This document shows positions 6,410 through 17,219 of a stretch of 17,219 bases of DNA, piece by piece; the first letter of the stretch is position 1, and each line of letters begins with the position of its first letter. The stretch is taken from the NCBI GenBank assembly GCA_030152805.1, contig JASLIG010000014.1:1-17219 (forward strand). Reading direction: 5' to 3'. This DNA comes from Solirubrobacterales bacterium. GTDB taxonomy: Bacteria; Actinomycetota; Thermoleophilia; Solirubrobacterales; 70-9. Under the pieces are notes generated by a model. That model searched no databases. It was not told the DNA's origin and was given only the letters and a program-made list of their open reading frames with translations. The translations under genes were made by a program, and so were the position numbers.

Positions 6410-7003
6410 ATGCCAGGGTCTCCAGAAGTCGTCCAAACACTTCCGCCTTCCGCACCAGCCTTCGGCGAGGTCTCGGCCGAGCGCGTCAAGCAGAGGGAAT
6501 CGGCGCGGCGAGCTGCCAACGCGATCTCGAAAGTCGCCTGGTCACCGCAAGAGGACCTCGGTCAGGCGGAGTGGCTGGCGACGGGACGGCGCCTGGGGGC
6601 GATCGGTCGCTGCAGCCAGTGGTGGATTGGCGACTGGGTCCGCTACGGCACCGCCCGCTGGGGGGAGAAATACGCGGAGGCGGCGCGGGTCACGGGATAT
6701 GACGTCGCCAGCTTGCGCAACATGGCTTGGGTTGCCTCGCGATTCGATTCGTCACTACGTAGTGACAAATTGACCTGGAGCCACCACGTTCTGCTCGCGC
6801 CGCTGGAGCCGGAGGAGCAGGCTCGCTGGCTCGACCGCGCGCGGCGAGAGCGGCTGTCCGTCGCCGACCTTCGATTGGAGTTGCGTTCAGCCGGAAAGGG
6901 CAGGCCAAGCGGGTCGCCACAGCCGGGGGCCAGGGCCAAGGCCGCGCGGGACTCGCTCGTCTGTCCTCACTGCGGTCACAGCCTGCAAGCATCCGCTGAG
7001 TAG
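6410..7003 (+). CDS. LmbU/NovE-family cluster-situated transcriptional regulator
   Basis: 197 aa. The middle matches the LmbU/NovE family of antibiotic-cluster regulators, recalled from lincomycin, novobiocin and hormaomycin clusters: WLATGRRLGAIGRCSQWWIGDW (about 55-76), then YGTARWGEKYAEA, SLRNMAWVASRF (101-112) and LTWSHHVLLAPLEPEEQARWLDRA. In family members the equivalents are SxxWWLGDWLVYG, RNYAWVARKF and LSFQHHxxVAxLxxxEQxxWL. The N-terminal 40 residues are low-complexity. The C-terminus adds a basic linker and a single CPHCGH motif (Cys185, Cys188), half a zinc ribbon that could bind metal as a dimer. The start ATG follows AGGCGAGG at about 9 bp. It is the first gene of the operon: the carboxyltransferase begins 3 bp after the stop. 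Its presence argues that the operon and the downstream PKS form one secondary-metabolite cluster. Confidence 0.8.
   Translation: MPGSPEVVQTLPPSAPAFGEVSAERVKQRESARRAANAISKVAWSPQEDLGQAEWLATGRRLGAIGRCSQWWIGDWVRYGTARWGEKYAEAARVTGYDVASLRNMAWVASRFDSSLRSDKLTWSHHVLLAPLEPEEQARWLDRARRERLSVADLRLELRSAGKGRPSGSPQPGARAKAARDSLVCPHCGHSLQASAE
6751..6766. repeat. 16-bp perfect palindrome inside the LmbU-like gene
   Basis: GTCACTAC-GTAGTGAC is a perfect palindrome without spacer, within codons for the RFDSSLRSDKL segment of the regulator. It is less GC-rich than the gene around it. It could be an intragenic operator (autoregulation) or simply chance combined with coding constraint. Confidence 0.45.
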
Positions 7004-7006
7004 AGC

Positions 7007-8464
7007 ATGGGCAGCTCAGCAGGGCTCGCAGCGGGCTCGCGACCCGACCACGCGGCCAGCGCCACACCTCTCCAGCGTCTCGAGCTGCTCTGCGACCCGG
7101 ACTCCTTCCGCTCGATCCGCTCGACCGCCATATCGCCACGGCTGAGCGCCAGGGCGACGCCCGGCGACGGCGTCGTCGCCGGGGTGGGCCGAATCGACGG
7201 CCGTCCGGTCGCCTGCTACGCGCAAGACGCGAGCATGCTCGGCGGCTCGTTGGGGGAAGCGCACGGCGACTCGATCGAGAGGGTGATGCAGCTCGCCGGC
7301 CGCTCGCGGATGCCGATCGTCGGCTTCGTCGAGTCGGCGGGGGCGCGCTTGCACGAGGGGACCGCGGCGCTGGCCGGTTACGGTCGCATCTTCCGCCGCA
7401 GCGTGGCGCTCTCGGGCGCCGTTCCCCAGATCTCGATCGTCGCCGGGCTGGCGGCTGGCGGCGCCTGCTACTCACCCTCGCTCACCGATTTCGTCGTGAT
7501 GACGGCCGAGGCGACGATGTTTCTGACCGGGCCGCGAGTGGTTCGCGAAGTCGCCGGCGAGGAGGTCGGCGCCGCGGAGCTCGGTGGCTACCGGATCCAT
7601 GAGCGAAATGGGGTTTGCGACGCGGTCGCCGCCGACGAGCGAAGCGCCGCTCGCCTCACCCGGAGGCTGCTCGGCTACCTGCCTCAACACGCCGGGGCGG
7701 AGCCTCCCGGCGCGATGCCCATCGATCCGACCGGTGATCCCGCCCTGCGGCTGCCGGGCTCGTCGCGGGAGGTCTATGACGTTCGCGACGTGATCGAAGC
7801 GATCGTCGACGCCGGCTCCCTGCTCGAGCTCGGCCCGCGCTGGGCGCGCAGCATCTTCACGGGCATGGCGCGTTGCGAAGGAAGGTCGGTCGGTGTGATC
7901 GCCAGCCAACCGCGTTACATGGGCGGTGTTCTCGATGCCGACTCAGCGCAGAAGGGCGCCCGCTTCGTCGAGACCTGCAATGCCTTTGGTCTGCCGTTGC
8001 TGGTACTCGTCGACACTCCGGGCTTCATGCCGGGGCGGCGCCAGGAGCAGGCGGGTGTGATTCGTTTTGGCGCGGGCTTGGTGCGCGCCTTCGCGGCCGC
8101 GACGGTGCCGCGCATCACCGTGGTCCTGCGCAAGGCCTACGGCGGTGCCTACATCACGATGAATTGCAAGGACCTCGGGGCTGACCTGGTTTTCGCCTGG
8201 CCCGAAGCCGAGATCGGCGTGATGGGCGCCGGGGCGGCAAGCGCGATCATCCACCGCCGCACTCTCTTGGCGGCGGTGGACCCGGAGGCCGAGCGGGAGA
8301 TCCTCGCCAGGGCCTACGCGGCCGAGCACCTCAGCGCCGGCGCGGCCGCAGCACAGGGATTCGTCGACGAGGTGATCGAGCCCGGGGAGACGCGGGAGCG
8401 GTTGGCCTGGGGTCTGGCAGCGCTGTGCGGCGATCGTGGGTCGGGCGGGCCGGAACGACGGTGA
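7007..8464 (+). CDS. accD: Biotin-dependent acyl-CoA carboxyltransferase beta subunit (AccD6/PccB family)
   Basis: Transfers the carboxyl group from carboxybiotin to an acyl-CoA, giving malonyl- or methylmalonyl-CoA extender units. Two crotonase-type halves are visible. The N-half has ESAGARLHEGTAALAGYG and AAGGACYSPSLTDFVVM, which form the acyl-CoA side. The C-half has GARFVETCNAFGLPLLVLVDTPGFMPG, RKAYGGAYITMNCKDLGAD and FAWPEAEIGVMGAGAA. It is 485 aa, slightly shorter than the usual 510-540. At the position known to set substrate choice in Streptomyces AccB/PccB (Ile versus Asp after YGGAY) this protein has Ile383, as in AccD6-type acetyl-CoA enzymes, so malonyl-CoA is the expected product. 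No biotin carboxylase/BCCP alpha subunit is in the window; it must come from elsewhere. The stop overlaps the next start by 4 bp (GTGA). Confidence 0.92.
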   Translation: MGSSAGLAAGSRPDHAASATPLQRLELLCDPDSFRSIRSTAISPRLSARATPGDGVVAGVGRIDGRPVACYAQDASMLGGSLGEAHGDSIERVMQLAGRSRMPIVGFVESAGARLHEGTAALAGYGRIFRRSVALSGAVPQISIVAGLAAGGACYSPSLTDFVVMTAEATMFLTGPRVVREVAGEEVGAAELGGYRIHERNGVCDAVAADERSAARLTRRLLGYLPQHAGAEPPGAMPIDPTGDPALRLPGSSREVYDVRDVIEAIVDAGSLLELGPRWARSIFTGMARCEGRSVGVIASQPRYMGGVLDADSAQKGARFVETCNAFGLPLLVLVDTPGFMPGRRQEQAGVIRFGAGLVRAFAAATVPRITVVLRKAYGGAYITMNCKDLGADLVFAWPEAEIGVMGAGAASAIIHRRTLLAAVDPEAEREILARAYAAEHLSAGAAAAQGFVDEVIEPGETRERLAWGLAALCGDRGSGGPERR

Positions 8465-9303
8465 AGGACGGGGCACTGCTGGCGATCGCGGACCTTCACG
8501 TCGAGCACAGCGAGAACCGCGAGCTGGTAGAGCGAATGGAGGCGGAGTCCGATGCGGACTGGCTGATCGTCTGCGGCGACGTCGCCGATCGCCCTGCTGA
8601 GGTGGAATGGGCCCTGGCGCTGCTACGCAAGCGGTTCGCGACGGTTATCTGGGTGCCGGGCAATCACGAGCTGTTGACCCAGCGCGACGATCCGGCGGAG
8701 CTGCGGGGCGAGCGGCGCTACCGCCGGCTGGTGGAGATCTGCCGGGAACTGGGGGTTCTCACACCCGAGGATCCCTATCCACTTTGGCAGGGCAGCGGCG
8801 GGCCGGTCTGCGTGGCTCCGCTGTTCCTCCTCTACGACTACAGCTTCGGCCGCAACATCGCCTCCACGAAGGAGGAGGCGCTGAGGCTGGCGCACCGTGC
8901 GGGAATCGTCTGCGTCGATGAGTTCCTGCTCGACCCCGCGCCCTTCCCCAGCCGCCAGGCCTGGTGCGCGGCGCGGGTGAGCGAGGCCGAGAAGCGGCTC
9001 GAGGGGATCGATCCCGCCCTGCCGACGGTTCTCGTCAACCACTACCCGCTGCTGAGCGAGCCGACCCGAGTCCTTCGCCATCCGGAGTTTGCCCAGTGGT
9101 GCGGGACCGAGCGGACCGCAGCCTGGCACACCCGCTTCCGGGCGGCGGCCGTCGTCTACGGGCACCTCCACATCCCTCGCACGACCTGGCACGACGGCGT
9201 GCGCTTCGAGGAGGTCTCGATGGGCTACCCCCGCGAGCGGCGCAGCTGGCTCGGCGCCGCCCGGGGCCCGCGCCGCATCCTGCCCGAGGGCCCGCATGCT
9301 TGA
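8461..9303 (+). CDS. pptH: PptH-like metallophosphoesterase (predicted phosphopantetheinyl hydrolase)
   Basis: Calcineurin-type phosphoesterase of 280 aa. Metal-ligand motifs are in order: ADLH (Asp11, His13), GDVAD (Asp40), PGNHE (Asn68, His69), NHYPLL (His194) and GHLH (His235, His237). In Mycobacterium the homologue Rv2795c (PptH) sits directly before pptT and removes 4'-phosphopantetheine from acyl/peptidyl carrier proteins. Here the next gene is a PptT homologue in the same order, so I infer the same activity: resetting holo-ACP to apo-ACP. GTG at 8461 is chosen because it gives a 4-bp GTGA overlap with the carboxyltransferase and begins just before the conserved strand LLAIADLH. An in-frame ATG at 8425 would add 12 residues and overlap the upstream gene by 40 bp. 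The stop overlaps the PPTase start by 8 bp. Confidence 0.87.
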   Translation: MKDGALLAIADLHVEHSENRELVERMEAESDADWLIVCGDVADRPAEVEWALALLRKRFATVIWVPGNHELLTQRDDPAELRGERRYRRLVEICRELGVLTPEDPYPLWQGSGGPVCVAPLFLLYDYSFGRNIASTKEEALRLAHRAGIVCVDEFLLDPAPFPSRQAWCAARVSEAEKRLEGIDPALPTVLVNHYPLLSEPTRVLRHPEFAQWCGTERTAAWHTRFRAAAVVYGHLHIPRTTWHDGVRFEEVSMGYPRERRSWLGAARGPRRILPEGPHA

Positions 9304-9985
9304 GGAATTGCTGCCGCGCAACGCGATGGCGGTCGAGACGAGGGACGACATCGCCGGGGTAGAGCTCTTTCCCGAGGAGGAGCTGCTCATATCCCGCGCC
9401 GTCGAGAAACGACGGCGTGAGTTCGCGACCGCCCGGGCCTGCGCTCGCGCGGCACTCGAGCGACTCGGCATAGAGGCGGTGGCGATTCCGGCCGGGCCGC
9501 GCGGGGCGCCGCAATGGCCCGCCGGCATCGTCGGCAGCATCACGCACTGCGAGGGCTACCGTGCCTGCGCCGCCGGTCGCGAGACCGAGTTCGTCACGAT
9601 CGGCGTCGACGCCGAGCCCAATGCACCGCTTCCTGCTGGGGTGCTCGGCGACATCGCCCTCCCGGAGGAGCGCCGGATGCTGGCGGAGCTGGCACGGCAG
9701 GACGCCGCCGTGAGGTGGGATCGCTTGCTCTTCAGCCTCAAGGAGGCCGTCTACAAGGCTTGGTTTCCACTCACCGGCAGCTGGCTCGGCTTCGAAGACG
9801 CGCTCGCCTCGATCGATCCTGGCGGCGGGACGTTCGAGGCGCGGCTGCTCGTACCCGGCCCCCACCTCGGTGGCAAAGAGCTGACCTCCTTTCAGGGACG
9901 CTGGCTCGTCCGCGACGGCTTCGTGCTGGCGGCGATAGCGATCGCCGCGATCGATCGCGGAGGATCGCAAAGCGAAACTTGGTGA
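9296..9985 (+). CDS. pptT: Sfp/PptT-type 4'-phosphopantetheinyl transferase
   Basis: Moves phosphopantetheine from CoA onto the conserved Ser of carrier proteins, activating the PKS ACPs. 229 aa, the same size as mycobacterial PptT. The sequence tracks PptT: LFPEEELLISRAVEKRRREF, the CoA-binding VGSITHCEGYRACA, the metal motif IGVDAEP (Asp105, Glu107), FSLKEAVYKAWFPLTGSWLGFEDA (Lys149/Glu150 of the KEAxYK motif) and a final GRWLVRDGFVLAAIAI. ATG 9296 overlaps the pptH stop by 8 bp and gives the expected N-terminus. In-frame ATGs further upstream lie inside pptH and would add unrelated Arg/Pro-rich sequence. The PKS gene starts 59 bp later, so the enzyme is probably co-transcribed with its substrate. 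Confidence 0.95.
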   Translation: MLEELLPRNAMAVETRDDIAGVELFPEEELLISRAVEKRRREFATARACARAALERLGIEAVAIPAGPRGAPQWPAGIVGSITHCEGYRACAAGRETEFVTIGVDAEPNAPLPAGVLGDIALPEERRMLAELARQDAAVRWDRLLFSLKEAVYKAWFPLTGSWLGFEDALASIDPGGGTFEARLLVPGPHLGGKELTSFQGRWLVRDGFVLAAIAIAAIDRGGSQSETW

Positions 9986-10030
9986 CCGCGGGGCGGTGGT
10001 TGAAGATTGATCAGCAGCGCCGGTAGCCAG

Positions 10031-10038
10031 GGAGGTGA
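10031..10038 (+). promoter_or_regulatory. Strong ribosome-binding site of the first PKS gene
   Basis: GGAGGTGA, a near-perfect anti-16S match, ends 6 bp before ATG 10045. It fixes the PKS start and shows independent strong initiation despite the short 59-bp gap from pptT. Confidence 0.8.
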
Positions 10039-10044
10039 GCCAGC

Positions 10045-15534
<5,490 letters not shown>

Positions 15535-15691
15535 TCACCTGGTAAATCACAGTGGTAGGTACCGGTGTCTTCACCACCGCAAACTCCCCGCGATGAGTAG
15601 AGCGGACCGCTCGCCGGTAATAACACCGTAAAGGCATGTGATTGTCGAAGGCGTCTCACCGTCGCCCATCGTGAAGGGGTGCGGGAGAACG

Positions 15692-15769
15692 ATGGCGCCC
15701 ATTGCGAACGATCCTAAATGTGACGGGAGGAGGGGTCAATTTTGTGAATTGCTTGATTTGTTCGCCTGA
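15692..15769 (+). CDS. Possible 25-aa small ORF
   Basis: ATG 15692 opens 25 codons (starting MAPIANDPKCDG, ending DLFA) after GGGAG at a 4-bp distance. It overlaps the 9-aa frame below in another phase, so at most one of them is likely to be used. No homology recognised; chance is a fair explanation. Confidence 0.12.
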   Translation: MAPIANDPKCDGRRGQFCELLDLFA

Positions 15770-15773
15770 CTGA
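15744..15773 (+). CDS. Possible 9-aa leader peptide
   Basis: GTG 15744 opens MNCLICSPD, stopping at 15771-15773. The tract GGGAGGAGGGG (15725-15735) ends 8 bp before it, a good spacing. The stop sits 1 bp before the hairpin CCTCT-GCTATT-AGAGG (15775-15790), whose 3' arm is part of the next purine-rich tract. This is the geometry of a translational attenuator, but the frame is too short to prove. Confidence 0.2.
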   Translation: MNCLICSPD

Positions 15774-15774
15774 A

Positions 15775-15790
15775 CCTCTGCTATTAGAGG
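15775..15790 (+). promoter_or_regulatory. Hairpin that would mask a Shine-Dalgarno-like tract
   Basis: CCTCT (15775-15779) pairs with AGAGG (15786-15790) across a 6-nt loop. AGAGG begins the tract AGAGGAGGGG (15786-15795), so the fold would hide it. A ribosome finishing the 9-aa frame at 15773 would cover the 5' arm and expose it. Confidence 0.3.
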
Positions 15791-15818
15791 AGGGGAAGAA
15801 ATTTCTCGGCCGTCCGAG

Positions 15819-15914
15819 ATGGGTAAGGCAAATACCCCAAGGGTATTGCCAGTAATCAAACGATTAGGGGGAGGGGCATTCTCCGGAGCTCGCCGGGCAA
15901 TTGCCTATGAGTGA
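15819..15914 (+). CDS. Possible 31-aa small ORF abutting the second PKS start
   Basis: ATG 15819 opens 31 codons (starting MGKANTPRVLPVIK, ending ARRAIAYE), and its TGA (15912-15914) is followed directly by the PKS ATG (15915). Between AGAGGAGGGG (15786-15795) and this ATG lies the hairpin CTCGG-CCGT-CCGAG (15805-15818). If folded, it would shorten the effective spacing to about 9 nt. The sequence is not recognised and is basic. An ORF of this length can occur by chance. Confidence 0.22.
   Translation: MGKANTPRVLPVIKRLGGGAFSGARRAIAYE
15831..15847. repeat. Hairpin AATACCC-CAA-GGGTATT
   Basis: Perfect 7-bp stem with a 3-nt loop, extendable to nine pairs with one bulged A. It is AT-richer than most of the window, with no T-run after it. 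It lies about 70 bp before the second PKS start and could be an operator or an RNA control element. Confidence 0.35.
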
Positions 15915-17219
15915 ATGGCCGACAGAGAGACACTCAGTAAGTACCTAAAAAAGGTAACTGGTGAACTCCGGGGTGCAAGGCGCCGGGTGGTTGAACTGGA
16001 GCAGTCGGCCAGTCAGCCGGTCGCAATCATAGGCATGGCTTGCCGCTACCCCGGTGGCGCCTCCTCCCCCGAAGATCTCTGGTGGCTGCTCACAGAGGGC
16101 GCCGATGTGATCGCGGAGTTCCCGACCGATCGCGGCTGGGACCTCGAGCGGCTCTTCGACCCAGATCCCGAGCGCGCTGGCGCCAGCTATACGCGCAGCG
16201 GCGGCTTCCTCCCCGATGCCACCGACTTCGACGCCGAGTTCTTCGGCATCGCCCCACGCGAGGCCCAGGCGATGGATCCCCAACAGAGGCTGCTCTTGGA
16301 ATCTGCCTGGGAGGCGCTGGAGGGCGCCGGCATCGACCCGGCCTCCTTGCGCGGGGAGCCGGCGGGGGTCTTCGCCGGGCTGAGTTCGCAGGGTTGCAGC
16401 ACCGATCCGCCGGGCCCGCCGCGGGAGCTGGAGGGTTACCTGCTGGCCGGTACCACCACCAGCGTGGCCGCGGGTCGAATCGCCTACGTTCTCGGCCTCG
16501 AGGGCCCGGCGATCGCGGTCGATACCGCCTGCTCCTCCTCGCTGGTGGCAACGCACCTGGCCTCCCAGGCGCTGCGAGCGGGTGAGTGCTCGCTGGCGCT
16601 GGCGGGGGGCGTGGCGGTTATGCAGTCGGCGGGCATCTTCCTGGAGCTGAGTCGCCAGCGCGGCCTCGCCCCAGACGGGCGCTGCAAGTCCTTCGCCGAG
16701 GCCGCCGACGGCACCGGCTTCTCGGAGGGTGTCGGCGTCTTGGTCTTGGAGCGCCTCTCCGACGCCCAGGCAAAGGGCCACCCGGTCTTGGCCACGATCC
16801 GCGGCTCGGCGGTAAACCAAGACGGCGCCTCAAACGGCCTGACCGCCCCCAACGGCCCCTCCCAGGAGCGGGTGATCCGCCAGGCCCTCGCCAACGCCCG
16901 CCTCTCACCCTCTGACGTTGACGTGGTCGAGGCCCACGGCACCGGCACCACCCTGGGGGACCCGATCGAGGCAGGGGCGCTCTTGGCCACCTACGGCCAG
17001 GAACGAGACGAGCCGCTTTGGCTGGGCTCGATCAAGTCGAACATCGGCCACACCCAGGCCGCGGCGGGAGTGGCGGGGGTGATCAAGGCGGTGATGGCGA
17101 TGCGCGAAGGGATGCTGCCAAAGACCCTGCACGTCGACGCCCCCTCCTCCAAGGTCGAGTGGGAGGCGGGCCAGATCGAGCTGCTCAAAGAGCCGGTCCC
17201 CTGGAAGCCAAACGGCGAT
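15915..17219 (+). CDS. Type I modular polyketide synthase, 3' end cut off (docking domain + KS visible)
   Basis: The frame is open from ATG 15915 to the last base (435 codons), so the gene continues beyond the window. Residues 1-32 (MADRETLSKYLKKVTGEL, then RGARRRVVELEQ) form a classic N-terminal docking coiled coil that should receive the chain from the C-terminal docking domain of the preceding PKS. The KS (about residue 36 onward) is intact: DTACSSS with Cys206, His341 in EAHGTGT and His379 in NIGHTQ, plus the standard SNGLTAPNGPSQERVI block. This makes it the first condensing module. An in-frame TGA directly before the ATG fixes this as the first possible start. No good ribosome-binding site precedes it, which hints at translational coupling or a structured leader. 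It shares long near-identical DNA stretches with the first KS gene (for example near 10920 and 16795), as expected for modules arisen by duplication. Confidence 0.95.
   Translation, partial: MADRETLSKYLKKVTGELRGARRRVVELEQSASQPVAIIGMACRYPGGASSPEDLWWLLTEGADVIAEFPTDRGWDLERLFDPDPERAGASYTRSGGFLPDATDFDAEFFGIAPREAQAMDPQQRLLLESAWEALEGAGIDPASLRGEPAGVFAGLSSQGCSTDPPGPPRELEGYLLAGTTTSVAAGRIAYVLGLEGPAIAVDTACSSSLVATHLASQALRAGECSLALAGGVAVMQSAGIFLELSRQRGLAPDGRCKSFAEAADGTGFSEGVGVLVLERLSDAQAKGHPVLATIRGSAVNQDGASNGLTAPNGPSQERVIRQALANARLSPSDVDVVEAHGTGTTLGDPIEAGALLATYGQERDEPLWLGSIKSNIGHTQAAAGVAGVIKAVMAMREGMLPKTLHVDAPSSKVEWEAGQIELLKEPVPWKPNGD

Larger units (their letters stand above)
15535..15914. other. Structured 380-bp spacer between the two PKS genes
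   Basis: This spacer is visibly less GC-rich than the coding DNA and long for a PKS intergenic gap. It contains a GGTG-TCTT-CACC hairpin (15564-15575), three purine-rich Shine-Dalgarno-like tracts (15725-15735, 15786-15795, 15866-15876), hairpins at 15775-15790, 15805-15818 and 15831-15847, and several tiny ORFs. No recognised gene, RNA family, -35/-10 pair or terminator with a T-run was found. The second PKS start has no good ribosome-binding site of its own. Confidence 0.55.

Noticed and set aside
9089..9295. N-terminal extension of the PPTase from an in-frame ATG at 9089
   Set aside because: The extra 69 residues are Ser/Arg/Pro-rich out-of-frame translation of pptH. PptT homologues begin near MLEELLPR (ATG 9296).
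15656..15859. 67-aa minus-strand frame in the PKS spacer
   Set aside because: No good ribosome-binding site, no recognisable motif, and it overlaps the structured leader; treated as chance.

Overview
The window is GC-rich DNA with strong third-position GC in every gene, GTG/TTG starts and tightly overlapping operons, all typical of Actinobacteria. Several proteins match mycobacterial families closely: an MbtG-like N-hydroxylase, a CanA/Rv1284-like carbonic anhydrase, and a PptH-PptT pair in mycobacterial order. An RsbRD/PucR-type regulator also fits Actinobacteria. The gene mix suggests a soil actinomycete outside Mycobacterium, possibly a deep-branching order such as Solirubrobacterales, but the exact taxon is a guess.

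Region A (1-3931, + strand) holds the 3' part of a cytochrome P450, an FAD/NADPH amine N-hydroxylase of the lysine/ornithine N-monooxygenase (MbtG) type, and a lipoprotein with an eight-blade quinoprotein-like propeller whose ATG overlaps the hydroxylase stop. This looks like the tail of an operon. Region B (3932-4404) has no convincing gene but is packed with perfect inverted repeats and hairpins. Region C holds a beta-carbonic anhydrase on the minus strand (4405-4911) and a divergent PucR-type regulator (5020-6231).

Region D (6410-9985, + strand) is a compact operon: an LmbU/NovE-like antibiotic-cluster regulator, a biotin-dependent acyl-CoA carboxyltransferase beta subunit, a PptH-like metallophosphoesterase and a PptT-like phosphopantetheinyl transferase. 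The genes are spaced +3, -4 and -8 bp. The set reads as a support operon for a polyketide synthase: it switches the cluster on, helps make malonyl-CoA, and adds or removes the carrier-protein prosthetic arm. Region E (10045 to the end) is a type I modular polyketide synthase. The first protein (1829 aa, KS-AT-DH-KR-ACP) has Ser in place of the KS active-site Cys, no recognisable N-terminal docking helix and a C-terminal docking domain, so it should be the loading protein. The second protein starts at 15915 with a classic N-terminal docking coiled coil and an intact KS, and runs off the window.

The observations most worth following are: (1) the Ser-type loading module whose DH and KR also carry substitutions at key residues, as if the reductive domains are relics; (2) the PptH/PptT pair inside a polyketide operon; (3) the 380-bp leader between the two PKS genes, which has stacked purine-rich Shine-Dalgarno-like tracts, tiny ORFs and hairpins and could be a translational relay; (4) the hairpin-dense repeat region at 3945-4400.
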